Below are positions 1-7,933 of a DNA stretch of 63,968 bases, one piece after another; the stretch's first letter is position 1; every line of letters begins with the position of its first letter. The stretch is from a virus. Where the stretch lies: positions 63,060 to 127,027 of the IMG/VR virus record IMGVR_UViG_3300030380_005539; one strand, 5' to 3'. The translations under genes and the position numbers were made by a program. The notes beneath the pieces were generated by a model, which was given only the letters and a program-made list of their open reading frames with translations, did not search any database and was not told the origin of the DNA.

Positions 1-1064
1 TTTTCAGGTATTAAAATACCGTTACAATCATTAGTGTTAAAATTACCTCCTTTTTCATAAGCATTATTTATATCTATTTGATATGGTCCGAAATCCTGAC
101 CAATTAATGCTTTTCGATGAAATCCTGCCTCAATTACTTTTAATTGAGACTTTACTCTATTAAATTCACTCTCTTTTAATGGTGCTAAAGACACATCAAA
201 TAAATTGTAGTTGGATGCATATGTTGTTATAGGTTTAGTCCATATTCTTCTATAAGGTTCATTACTAACATTTTCATACTCACCCTTCTCAAACTTTAAT
301 AAAAAGTCTTTATATTCAGGACTAATAATTTTGTAATTATCAGTAAATATTTTTTCATATTTATACCATACACTTTCTTTTGGTTTAATAGGTCTTTGTT
401 TTTGTTTTCCTGTTTGTTTATCTATTACAGTCATAGTACCTCTTAAATCATATCCACATAATACAAATTGGACTTTATCTATTAATCCTGCAGATTTTAT
501 ATTACTTACTACACCATTTAAAATCTCTAAATCTTTTAAGTGTGAAGATCCACCTAACCAACCAATTCTAACTCTATCACTTTTTTCGCTATTACTTTGG
601 TATTGTTTTTCATTAGGGTTAATTGCATTAGGTAAAACAAATACATTTTCATTAAATTTACTTATTTCTTTTGCAAATATAGGTGTGGTAGTAGTTATAT
701 TTCTAGAAACTTTTAAATTATCAGCAATTTTTTTATTTAAGTTTTGTTGTTTTATAATCGCCCATGCGGGGTGATCGGGACCTGGTGACCAATGATCATC
801 AATATCCATAATAGTTGTAATCCCTAATTCGTCACATCTTTTTAAAACTGATTCTATTTCTTCATACGAACCTAAAGTTCTATGATAGTGAATTAAATCG
901 TATTGTTTTAAAAATTCATCATTTTTTAAATCTGGTGTATAATCTATATCGACATAAAAATCGTTAGGATAATATTCTTGTAATTTTATGTGTGGAATTG
1001 TAGAACGATAATAAGATACACCTGTTCTATCACTGGGTACTACTAATACTTTAATTTTTGACAT
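1..1064 (-). CDS. Glycosyltransferase (GT4-like), C-terminus cut by window edge
   Basis: The minus strand is open from an ATG at 1064 to the window edge, giving 354 visible codons; the C-terminus lies outside. The N-terminus reads MSKIKVLVVPSDRTGVSYYR, a Rossmann-like beta strand followed by a V-S-Y-Y-R element typical of GT-B glycosyltransferases. Further on are HYHRTL, DIDDHW, a domain-linking TTTTPIFAKEI, then VLPNAI and IGWLGGSSHLKDL, which opens the second Rossmann domain. Near the visible end come SLAPLKESEFNRVKSQLKVI and EAGFHRKALI, the usual sugar-nucleotide-binding region of GT4 enzymes. It probably transfers a sugar to phage DNA, a virion protein or a host surface polymer; the acceptor cannot be read from the sequence. 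It is divergent from the next gene. Confidence 0.8.
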   Translation of the reverse strand, partial: MSKIKVLVVPSDRTGVSYYRSTIPHIKLQEYYPNDFYVDIDYTPDLKNDEFLKQYDLIHYHRTLGSYEEIESVLKRCDELGITTIMDIDDHWSPGPDHPAWAIIKQQNLNKKIADNLKVSRNITTTTPIFAKEISKFNENVFVLPNAINPNEKQYQSNSEKSDRVRIGWLGGSSHLKDLEILNGVVSNIKSAGLIDKVQFVLCGYDLRGTMTVIDKQTGKQKQRPIKPKESVWYKYEKIFTDNYKIISPEYKDFLLKFEKGEYENVSNEPYRRIWTKPITTYASNYNLFDVSLAPLKESEFNRVKSQLKVIEAGFHRKALIGQDFGPYQIDINNAYEKGGNFNTNDCNGILIPE

Positions 1065-1128
1065 GTTTTTAAATTTTATTAAAATATAATCAATAAAACT
1101 AATAAACTAAAGTTTTTTTTTAAGAAAT

Positions 1129-1160
1129 TTTGGTAGTTTAAAAAATTTTTTGTACTTTAG
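1129..1160 (+). promoter_or_regulatory. Bacteroidota-type promoter
   Basis: TTTG at 1129-1132 is followed after 20 bases by TACTTTAG at 1153-1160, 21 bases before the start codon at 1182. This matches the -33/-7 layout (TTTG, then TAnnTTTG) of Bacteroidota housekeeping promoters, with the last bases of the -7 box imperfect. Confidence 0.6.
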
Positions 1161-1181
1161 TATTATAAAAATTAAACAACT

Positions 1182-1466
1182 ATGAAATATTTTAATAGAC
1201 ATGAATGTATGAGTAAAGAAACCCTAAGAAGTATTGGTGAGGCAACAACAGAACTATTCGGTATAGATGGTGTTAGTCCTTTTGGTGGTGTAGGTAATAT
1301 GTTATACGGTTTGTATGACGGTTTTGACTACTCAGATAAAATTCGTTCACACAAAGATATGGAAACCATTAAAAGTCAAAAAATGGGTTTATATGAAAAG
1401 ATTTTAAATATCTGTAAAGATATAGATACATATCCTAAACACGAGCATGATGTAACCGTACATTAA
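1182..1466 (+). CDS. Small hypothetical protein (94 aa)
   Basis: I do not recognise this 94-residue protein. It has no signal peptide or membrane segment. The middle is glycine- and aromatic-rich (GIDGVSPFGGVGNMLYGLYDGF) and the C-terminal half is charged and probably helical, ending in a His-rich KHEHDVTVH tail. The ATG at 1182 is favoured because it sits 21 bases after a good host-type promoter; a second in-frame ATG lies nine codons in. Its promoter is almost a copy of that of the next gene, so both are probably early genes read by unmodified host RNA polymerase and not part of the virion programme. Confidence 0.6.
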   Translation: MKYFNRHECMSKETLRSIGEATTELFGIDGVSPFGGVGNMLYGLYDGFDYSDKIRSHKDMETIKSQKMGLYEKILNICKDIDTYPKHEHDVTVH

Positions 1467-1484
1467 AAAAAAACTTATAAAAAG

Positions 1485-1515
1485 TTTGGCAGTTTAAAAA
1501 TTTTTTGTATCTTTA
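1485..1515 (+). promoter_or_regulatory. Bacteroidota-type promoter
   Basis: TTTG at 1485-1488 and TATCTTTA at 1508-1515 are separated by 19 bases and lie 20 bases before the ATG at 1536. The spacer is nearly identical to that of the promoter at 1129-1160 (both contain AGTTTAAAAA then a T run), so the two promoters look like duplicates. Confidence 0.6.
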
Positions 1516-1535
1516 CAATATCAAATCAAATAACT

Positions 1536-2102
1536 ATGGGAAATTCAGAAATAACAATCAGAGTACAAAATTACAACGGTAATAACGGATTTATTAATTC
1601 ACTACAGAATGGATTAAAAAAGTATGGGTCATTGACAGAAAGACAACTTTATGCGGCGGGTAAGTTTTTTACTAAACTTAATAACCCAACTCAAACACAA
1701 CAACCTAAAGAGGTTAATGTGGACATTAAAATCACTAACTTTATCGCTAAGAGAGTTGCGGAAGAGAATGAATTAGAGTTTAGACCTTTTTTAATGACTA
1801 TTAGTAAGGTTTTGAAAGAGACTGAAAGAGCGTATCAAGTAGTTGGTAAACTAACTGTTTCAGATGTTTCATCTTGTAGAGTGTGTGGTAGAGATTTAAC
1901 GGATTGGAGATCACAGGCGACTGGTGTAGGACCAGTTTGTTCCAAAACATTAGGTATACCATATGTAAAGAATGAATTAGATGTTGCAGTTTATAAGAAA
2001 CTACTTAAAATGAAAATTGATAAAATTGGAGATTTAACTTTTTGGTTGGCAAAATCACAAATTGTCGAAGGAAAAGAAGATTTAGAAAATAGTTTAAAAT
2101 AA
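1536..2102 (+). CDS. Zinc-finger protein of the DUF6011 type
   Basis: This is a 188-residue protein. Residues 112-140 contain C-x2-C (C114, C117), then R-D-L-T-D, a Ser, and GVGPVC (C135). This is the pattern C-x-x-C-G-R-x-L ... G-[IV]-G-P-x-C of small zinc-binding domains found in phage and actinobacterial proteins (DUF6011). I see three cysteines clearly; the fourth ligand is not obvious. The N-terminal 90 residues are helical and contain LTERQLYAAGKFF, similar to linkers in proteins annotated as phage nucleic-acid-associated. The role is unknown; binding of nucleic acid or protein is likely. It has its own host-type promoter and ends in a strong shared terminator. Confidence 0.65.
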   Translation: MGNSEITIRVQNYNGNNGFINSLQNGLKKYGSLTERQLYAAGKFFTKLNNPTQTQQPKEVNVDIKITNFIAKRVAEENELEFRPFLMTISKVLKETERAYQVVGKLTVSDVSSCRVCGRDLTDWRSQATGVGPVCSKTLGIPYVKNELDVAVYKKLLKMKIDKIGDLTFWLAKSQIVEGKEDLENSLK

Positions 2103-2104
2103 AA

Positions 2105-2124
2105 AAACCCTCTTCGGAGGGTTT
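2105..2124. terminator. Bidirectional intrinsic terminator
   Basis: The stem AAACCCTC / GAGGGTTT closes a TTCG tetraloop, with T-rich sequence on the right and an A run on the left. It lies between the convergent gene ends at 2102 and 2129, so it can stop transcription from both sides. Confidence 0.85.
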
Positions 2125-2128
2125 CTTT

Positions 2129-2689
2129 TTATACTCTTTTTTTCTTTTTTGTTGGTAGTGGTTTTAATTTACCACCGAATATTGTATCACCTATTTTGAT
2201 TTTAATATCTTCAGTTACTAAAGATTTATCTAAATACTCTTCTACAACCTCTCTAACTACATCCCCTATCTCTTCTCTAACTATTTGTCTAATATCATTA
2301 GTTTCATAGTTAGGTGTAGGTGTTGGTAATGGTTGTTGTGTAGGTACACTTTCATTTACTAAATCTTGTACATCTGCCAATTCAAAAGTATGATTAGGAG
2401 ACTCAGGAATCTCTATTGGGTTGTTTACCATTGCATCTAATACTTCTTTAGGCATCTTAGAGGTTTTTAAATTTCTATATTGTCCCCCTTGTGGTGCTAC
2501 TGATCTCGTACTACTTTTAGAATGTCTACTAATATAATTTTCTGTTAAGTTAGGCATTTCTTTTTCTTCACCAGAAAAAGAGTTATTACTTTGTGTGTTT
2601 CTAATAGTAGTTCCGTGATTTTCATCGGTTTTTTGCATTACCGCTTTAGATCTACTTAATATATCTACCAATTTGTTAGCGCTACTCAT
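2129..2689 (-). CDS. Hypothetical protein, last gene of a minus-strand operon
   Basis: This 186-residue protein is not recognised. The first 60 residues are polar and Ser/Asn-rich and look disordered, the middle has a Pro/Thr linker (QQPLPTPTPNYE), and residues 130-155 (DIRQIVREEIGDVVREVVEE) predict a strong amphipathic helix, possibly a coiled coil. A short beta-like IKIKIGDTIFGGKL segment and a basic tail (PTKKKKRV) follow. That final layout recurs in marine T4-like structural or scaffold-associated proteins as far as I recall, but I cannot assign a function. It sits nine bases after the preceding gene and ends at the shared terminator. Confidence 0.55.
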   Translation of the reverse strand: MSSANKLVDILSRSKAVMQKTDENHGTTIRNTQSNNSFSGEEKEMPNLTENYISRHSKSSTRSVAPQGGQYRNLKTSKMPKEVLDAMVNNPIEIPESPNHTFELADVQDLVNESVPTQQPLPTPTPNYETNDIRQIVREEIGDVVREVVEEYLDKSLVTEDIKIKIGDTIFGGKLKPLPTKKKKRV

Positions 2690-2698
2690 AATATTTTT

Positions 2699-3067
2699 TT
2701 ATTCAAATTTTGTTATATAATATATGTTTGTCATATCTTTATCTCCTGTTGGGTTAAATAGTGGTTTAGCTTCGTTAAATGTTCCCCCTAATGTTCTCAT
2801 ATTTTCCATCCTATCAGTTCTAAATAATTTCCATCCTGGTTGTATTGTTTTAGTGTCTCCACCTACTTGATACACCCTAATTACTTCATTTCCCGCTTTA
2901 GATACGCCATAACAATATATTTGTATCCATCTTTTTCCTTTTCCACCTGGATCTTCTTCATCGTCATAGTTTAATTCAATAATCCTACGTTTACGCATAG
3001 CATTCATTATGTCACCCTTAGCGGCAACTTCTAATATAAGACTTTCTGCTAAATTGTAAAGTTTCAT
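2699..3067 (-). CDS. WYL-like domain protein with cleavable-leader-like N-terminus
   Basis: The protein has 122 residues. Residues 1-13 (MKLYNLAESLILE) resemble the capsid-targeting leaders of T4 internal proteins, with I-L-E at 11-13 matching the [I/L]-x-E prohead-protease site. Residues 25-105 look like a small WYL/Sm-like beta-barrel: RRIIELNYDD, a turn, WIQIYCYGVSKAGNEVIRVY (the 'G-N-x-V-x-R-x-Y' hallmark), then QPGWKLFRTDRMENM. WYL domains are ligand- or nucleic-acid-sensing modules in regulators and phage-defence proteins. I infer a virion-packaged WYL-like protein. The domain call rests on pattern memory only. Confidence 0.55.
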   Translation of the reverse strand: MKLYNLAESLILEVAAKGDIMNAMRKRRIIELNYDDEEDPGGKGKRWIQIYCYGVSKAGNEVIRVYQVGGDTKTIQPGWKLFRTDRMENMRTLGGTFNEAKPLFNPTGDKDMTNIYYITKFE

Positions 3068-3073
3068 TATGAT

Positions 3074-3388
3074 TTAAGTAGCTTTAAATTGATTTTTATT
3101 ATCATCTGTTGATGGTGTCTCATATGGTTTTTCTGCACTATACTTATTTTTTGCAATATTCGCAATTCTACCAGAACCTGGTTCGTTAGATGAACCTATT
3201 TCATCACTTAATGAACCACCATTATATGTATCTAAAAAATTGCCTGTACCTTTACCTTTATTATCCCCATCTGATTTAGCATTAGGGTGTTTAGCTCCAT
3301 ATTGGTTTCCTTCACCATTCTGATAAGTATTTTTGATTATATTGTCTGTTCTGAATTGTTTACCTAATTCTTCTAATTTACTTGCCAT
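3074..3388 (-). CDS. Hypothetical Gly/Asn-rich protein (104 aa)
   Basis: No family is recognised. After a short helical start (SKLEELGKQFRTDNII) the chain is low-complexity, rich in Asn, Gly, Asp and Lys (GAKHPNAKSDGDNKGKGTGN), with little hydrophobic content, so it is probably disordered. It is spaced six bases from the next gene and four from the previous one, so it is clearly part of the 4737-to-2129 minus-strand operon. It could be a virion decoration or scaffold-associated protein; nothing in the sequence proves it. Confidence 0.5.
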   Translation of the reverse strand: MASKLEELGKQFRTDNIIKNTYQNGEGNQYGAKHPNAKSDGDNKGKGTGNFLDTYNGGSLSDEIGSSNEPGSGRIANIAKNKYSAEKPYETPSTDDNKNQFKAT

Positions 3389-3392
3389 TTTT

Positions 3393-3929
3393 TTATTTTT
3401 TATACTTATACGTTATTAATTTTTTTATTTTTTTTACTTCTTCATAAACTGGTTTACCTCTTGAAATTTGTCCACTTATATCTTTGTGTATTTTAGGTAA
3501 CTTTATTTTTAAAGTTTCCCTATTAACTTTATTAACATCTTTATTATGAGACTTAATAAATTGATTGGTTATTCCTGTTTCCATTTTTATTTTTTTAGGT
3601 GCTTTAATAGCTTCAGTTTCTTTGTTTAATGTAGAATCAACCCAATTATGCATTGTTTTACCACCATTCAATCTATATTCCATATCATCATTACTACCTT
3701 CAAAAGAATCGAACCAGTTTTTAATTCTTTTCATTTGTGAATATTCTATAAGATTATTTTGTAATATTCCTTTAGCTCTTTTATAACCTTCAGTAGTTTT
3801 ACCCCCTTTATTTAAAGATTCATATCTATCTACTGCAGTACTGAGTGCATTAGTAACATATTCAGGACATGACCAATGTTTACCACGTAACTCACTGTTA
3901 CCACCTTTATTATCCTTCCTGTTCGCCAT
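3393..3929 (-). CDS. Hypothetical basic protein (178 aa)
   Basis: This is a Lys-rich protein with the segments RLNGGKTMHNWVDSTLNKE and GITNQFIKSHNKD around residues 85-130, and a basic C-terminus (KKIKKLITYKYKK). The segments look like conserved phage protein motifs but I cannot name the family. It has no signal peptide or membrane segment. Its ATG lies inside the 3' end of the upstream gene (20-base overlap), which suggests translational coupling. The basic composition would suit a nucleic-acid-contacting or head-associated role; this is inference. Confidence 0.5.
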   Translation of the reverse strand: MANRKDNKGGNSELRGKHWSCPEYVTNALSTAVDRYESLNKGGKTTEGYKRAKGILQNNLIEYSQMKRIKNWFDSFEGSNDDMEYRLNGGKTMHNWVDSTLNKETEAIKAPKKIKMETGITNQFIKSHNKDVNKVNRETLKIKLPKIHKDISGQISRGKPVYEEVKKIKKLITYKYKK

Positions 3930-4737
3930 ATTTAATCTTATCCCCTAAAATTTCTCTATGTTTTTCACTAATTTCTTCTACCTCAACATTTTTAATTAGG
4001 TGGTTGAGAAGTATTGCTAATTCTTCACCATTTAACTCTTCTTTTTCTACTAATTTAAGTAAATGGTTTAATTTATGAATAACCATAGGTTTTTCAAAAG
4101 TTTTTTTTAATTCACTAATATCTGCGATTTCTAATTTATCACCAACTAGATCTTGTTCATTAGTTTTTTTAATTATACCTTTATCTGTTTTTTTAGATAA
4201 AAACATTTCATCTACTAAACCTTTCATTTTATTTTCTTCTAAAAAATCAAAATTAAATTCGGTATCATAAGGTATTTGATAATTTGCCCAATCTTCAGAA
4301 GGATCTAAATCATATCCCGGTGCTTTTGGTTTATGGTAGTGTTTACTAATATCTTTTTTAGCAATTTTTCTACCTATTTCTCTTTCATCTCTACTATATT
4401 TTTTCTTTGTATTATGAAACGCATCTAAATCTTGTAATGCTTCATGAGAAATATTTTCATCTATATTTTCTTCTTCATTTACAACATAACTATAATTAAT
4501 CCCATAATACGGACCACCATAAATAAAATATGCTTCTGGACCTTGTGTAGCCGCTCTAGCAAAATCATCACTAGTTTTTTTAGATTTTATAACTGAAGGT
4601 GTTACTTTATAGTTATCATCTTTATTTATTAATGCACCAGCAGTATCAACTAATTCATTAACTTCTTCCTCTTCAACCACATTTTTCTTTTCCTCAATAT
4701 ATTTATGTATATCGGACTTTTTATATGTTTTATTCAT
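3910..4737 (-). CDS. Hypothetical acidic protein, first gene of minus-strand operon
   Basis: The 275-residue protein is strongly charged, with an acidic N-terminal patch (EEKKNVVEEEEVNELVD), a Tyr/Gly segment (YFIYGGPYYGINYSYVV) near residue 75, and a C-terminal helical region rich in Glu, Leu and Lys (LNHLLKLVEKEELNGEELAIL). I do not recognise a fold. The gene is the promoter-proximal member of a five-gene unit; the ATATTTAT element on the minus strand lies 16 bases upstream of its ATG. In T4-like phages such small acidic proteins near structural genes are often scaffold or assembly factors, but that is a guess. Confidence 0.5.
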   Translation of the reverse strand: MNKTYKKSDIHKYIEEKKNVVEEEEVNELVDTAGALINKDDNYKVTPSVIKSKKTSDDFARAATQGPEAYFIYGGPYYGINYSYVVNEEENIDENISHEALQDLDAFHNTKKKYSRDEREIGRKIAKKDISKHYHKPKAPGYDLDPSEDWANYQIPYDTEFNFDFLEENKMKGLVDEMFLSKKTDKGIIKKTNEQDLVGDKLEIADISELKKTFEKPMVIHKLNHLLKLVEKEELNGEELAILLNHLIKNVEVEEISEKHREILGDKIKYGEQEG

Positions 4738-4753
4738 GTTTAAAGTTTTTTAT

Positions 4754-4761
4754 ATAAATAT
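4754..4761 (-). promoter_or_regulatory. ATATTTAT upstream element (minus strand)
   Basis: The octamer reads on the minus strand 16 bases before the ATG at 4737 and is followed by ATAAAA, as at the plus-strand copies. Together with the copy at 4775 it makes a divergent control region. Confidence 0.5.
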
Positions 4762-4774
4762 AACAGAAAACTAA

Positions 4775-4782
4775 ATATTTAT
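4775..4782 (+). promoter_or_regulatory. ATATTTAT upstream element
   Basis: This copy lies 16 bases before the ATG at 4799, the first gene of the fibre cluster. It belongs to the recurring element found before most structural transcription units. Confidence 0.5.
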
Positions 4783-4798
4783 TATTAAAGGTAAAAAT

Positions 4799-6469
4799 AT
4801 GTCGGATTGTGAAAAGAAATTAATAACCCAAGTAGACTTAGCGAGACAAGCAACTATATTAACAGGTAATACTGCTTGTTTCGATGGTAAAATACAGGCT
4901 GGTATACCATTTAGTGGTTATCCTACGGGTGTAGATGTAGATAGTATTGTATTATTAAATCCTAATGATGGTGATTTACAAACTGCAATTTTTAGTGGAA
5001 ATTCGTTATTTTCTAATTATAATGTTACTGATCCTACATCTCCTAACTTTATCCCATCTTATTTAAGTGGTATAACAACAGATGAAATTCCATATAGTTC
5101 TTTGACTTGGACTAACCCACTTTATACAACAACGGCTATTCAGATACCTGTTGGAATTACCCCAAATACAAGTAGTTTAGGGGGGGACGGAGATCCATTT
5201 ATTACTGGTATAACTACTTTTCTTGATAGTACTATAACTGTAGGGCCGTTTTGGGATATTACATTATCAGGTACTAATGGTACTCATAATATAGCATTAG
5301 AATATAGTGGTTATAGTATTGAATATAATTTTAATGTTGATACTGCTAATGCCAGTGGTGCAACTTTAGATCCGTTGGATATTAGTGGTGATGGAACAGT
5401 GGGGGTATTAAATGGTGTAGCTCTTAGTGCACAAACTTTTACTGCGAACACAGGATTCTTAAGTGCAACTTACTTAGAATTTTCTGCTAAATCTTTAGAT
5501 TATACAGGGCCTTTAGATTATTTAAGAAGTAGGGAAGATGCCACAATAGATAATAAATTAACGACTGATAAAATAAGAATAAGAGATGGTGCATCTTTAG
5601 GAACTATTGGTTATGTATTAACACAAGACGAAGAAGATGGTACTGGTGTATGGGCACCAGCGGCAGGTGGATCTGGTGGTACAATACCTAATTATATTAA
5701 TACTGCTTCTACTACAGAAACGGTAGGTGGTATACTTGCAGGAAATACATTTCCACCACCAGGTAGAACAATGCAACAAATGTGGGATCAATTATTATAT
5801 CCTTACCAACCACCTTCATTTACCAGTTTTAATAGGGCAGACCTTAAAAGTGTTTACGAAGTAGGTGAAACAATAACTACAGGAAGTAAGAATTTTACTT
5901 GGAGTACATCTAATAGTGTTAATGTAGAATCTGGAATTGCAGGTAGTATAGAAATAAAAGAACTTGATCCATCTCTTACTATTGCAAATTCTGAAGATAA
6001 CGATGGTTCACAAACTGTTACTACTACTGCAGCAATGGGTAGGACAACAGTGGGTAGTAAAAATTTATATCAAATATTTGGTATAAACACACAAGGTGGA
6101 ACTTTTAATAGAACAATAAGTAGAACTTGGAAAATACGATGGTATTTTGGTAAAAATGTCAGTGCTACTTTAAATGCAACACAAATGCAATCCTTAGCGG
6201 GTGGAGGTTTAGTTAGTAGTGTCGTAAATAGTTATGTAACCCAACCAGCAACTGCTGGTGGTGAATATATGTATTGGTGTATTCCAAATACTCTTGGGCA
6301 ACCATCAGATATTAGAGATTCTGTTGCGGGATGTTTTGGTAATAATATACCTTTTATTGAATTACCAACTATAACAATAATAAATCCGTTTACTGTATCG
6401 GTGACTTATAGAATTTATAGGTCGGTTAACCAAACGGCTGCAGCATTTACCACATGGTTATGTAATTAA
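4799..6469 (+). CDS. Tail-fibre/adhesin-type structural protein
   Basis: The 556-residue protein is Gly/Ser/Thr/Asn-rich with alternating beta-strand patterns. A module at about residues 255-300 (DKIRIRDGASLGTIGYVLT ... DGTGVWAPA) is the 'new frame-of-reference' linker common in phage fibres. Residues 290-556 form a domain starting NYINTASTTETVGGI and TMQQMWDQLLYPYQPP that recurs in the next gene, so the two are domain paralogues. There is no S74 chaperone at the end. The product is probably a virion surface fibre or an accessory domain carrier. A cell-envelope receptor is likely but cannot be read. It is the first gene of the 27 kb fibre cluster, with an ATATTTAT element upstream. Confidence 0.65.
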   Translation: MSDCEKKLITQVDLARQATILTGNTACFDGKIQAGIPFSGYPTGVDVDSIVLLNPNDGDLQTAIFSGNSLFSNYNVTDPTSPNFIPSYLSGITTDEIPYSSLTWTNPLYTTTAIQIPVGITPNTSSLGGDGDPFITGITTFLDSTITVGPFWDITLSGTNGTHNIALEYSGYSIEYNFNVDTANASGATLDPLDISGDGTVGVLNGVALSAQTFTANTGFLSATYLEFSAKSLDYTGPLDYLRSREDATIDNKLTTDKIRIRDGASLGTIGYVLTQDEEDGTGVWAPAAGGSGGTIPNYINTASTTETVGGILAGNTFPPPGRTMQQMWDQLLYPYQPPSFTSFNRADLKSVYEVGETITTGSKNFTWSTSNSVNVESGIAGSIEIKELDPSLTIANSEDNDGSQTVTTTAAMGRTTVGSKNLYQIFGINTQGGTFNRTISRTWKIRWYFGKNVSATLNATQMQSLAGGGLVSSVVNSYVTQPATAGGEYMYWCIPNTLGQPSDIRDSVAGCFGNNIPFIELPTITIINPFTVSVTYRIYRSVNQTAAAFTTWLCN

Positions 6470-6496
6470 TAAAATGAAAAAAATAAATAAATAAAT

Positions 6497-7921
6497 ATGA
6501 GTGGTACTGATTATGGAGGTTTAGGAGGTGTTAAAATTACTGGATTTATATCACCAGGTAGTACTGATGATAAGTATGCAGTTATAGACACTCAATTAGG
6601 TATTGATGGATTAAGAAACTATAGTGGTACTACTACAGAGGTTCTAAGTGGTGAGACTATAACAGAATTGCGCCGTAGAGCTGGTATGATTGTAGGTGTT
6701 GAGGGTGGTGATAGATATTTTAAACTAAAAGATAAAGATCCTTGGGATTTTGATTTAACTGACTGGGAAGAGATTAATTTTGGTGGTGGATCTGGTTCTG
6801 CAATTACCGGTGGTACATATAGTGCTGGCACATTAACTTTAGTAAATGGTAGTGGTGATACTATTAATATTAGTGGTTTTACTATAGAAGATTCTTATAC
6901 TGATGGTGTAACTTTGGTAGGTAATGTATTACAATTTGATAATAACGTATTTGGTTCTAATTTTTACAATGTAGACTTATCCGCATTATCAGGTGGAACT
7001 GCGGATTCTTATACAGATGCGGCGACATTAGTTGGTACTACTTTACAATTCGATAATAATTTATATGGTGCCAATTTCTATAATGTTGATTTGTCTCCTT
7101 TATCTGGTGGTACAATACCTAATTATATAAATAGTGCTGCAACACCTACAACAGTAGGTGGTATAACCGCAGGAAGTTCATTTCCTGCACCAGGTAAGAC
7201 AATGCAAGAAATGTGGGACGATTTATTATACCCATATATCCCACCAACCTTTAATTCTTTTACTCGTAGTGATTTACTTAGTAGTTATGAAATAGGTCAG
7301 GAGACTACACCAGGTGTTCCGGTTTCTAAAGATTTTAGTTGGTCTACTACACAACCCGCAAATGTAGATGATTTAATACCTAATAGTGTGAAGGTTACTG
7401 ATTCTAGTGGTAATATATTATTAGATAGTCAACCTAAGGCAGGAACAACAGGTGCAACAATACAAGTATCTGACGTAAAAACAAGTGTAGGTTCAGAACC
7501 CTTATACACAGTACATGGAATTAATACTCAAGGGGCATCTTTTACTCGTAACATTTCCGCAACATGGAAATCCTATGTATATTTTGGTATGGGTGGATTA
7601 ACATTAACTGGTGGGCAAATGGTTACCTTATCAAATAGTCAGTTTGTAACGTCATTAGGTTTTGGTTCGGTTCTTACGGTTGCAAATTCGGGTAGTAATT
7701 ATTTATGGGTATGTGTACCAGATATACTAACTAATGTTGGTTCATGGACATCTGCAGGAGCACCTATTACTGATTTTGCTGGTGTAACACCAATACCAGG
7801 ATCTTTTCAAACAGATATTAGTATAACTAATAGTCAAGGTCTACCAGTAAATTATAAAGTGTGGAGACAAACATTTGCTCAAACAAGTAACCCATACAAA
7901 TTTCAATTAAACAATGTATAA
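6497..7921 (+). CDS. Tail-fibre-type protein, paralogue of both neighbours
   Basis: This 474-residue mosaic has two parts. Residues 1-115 carry GLGGVKITGFISPGSTDDK and a very conserved ITELRRRAGMIVGVE ... DRYFKLKDKDPWDFD segment that is nearly repeated at the start of the following gene. Residues 204-474 match the C-terminal domain of the preceding gene (NYINSAATPTTVGGI, TMQEMWDDLLYPYIPP). Between them two near-identical 35-residue units (DSYTD..TLVG..LQFDNN..G.NFYNVDLS) stand in tandem. It lies 27 bases after its neighbour with no ATATTTAT element, so it is probably co-transcribed. A surface fibre or baseplate decoration is inferred; no enzymatic motif is visible. Confidence 0.65.
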   Translation: MSGTDYGGLGGVKITGFISPGSTDDKYAVIDTQLGIDGLRNYSGTTTEVLSGETITELRRRAGMIVGVEGGDRYFKLKDKDPWDFDLTDWEEINFGGGSGSAITGGTYSAGTLTLVNGSGDTINISGFTIEDSYTDGVTLVGNVLQFDNNVFGSNFYNVDLSALSGGTADSYTDAATLVGTTLQFDNNLYGANFYNVDLSPLSGGTIPNYINSAATPTTVGGITAGSSFPAPGKTMQEMWDDLLYPYIPPTFNSFTRSDLLSSYEIGQETTPGVPVSKDFSWSTTQPANVDDLIPNSVKVTDSSGNILLDSQPKAGTTGATIQVSDVKTSVGSEPLYTVHGINTQGASFTRNISATWKSYVYFGMGGLTLTGGQMVTLSNSQFVTSLGFGSVLTVANSGSNYLWVCVPDILTNVGSWTSAGAPITDFAGVTPIPGSFQTDISITNSQGLPVNYKVWRQTFAQTSNPYKFQLNNV

Positions 7922-7933
7922 AAATATAGATAT

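Noticed and set aside
3565-4078. Plus-strand hydrophobic small frames opposite the minus-strand operon
   Set aside because: They mirror Lys/Glu-rich coding sequence on the other strand and look like membrane proteins only for that reason.
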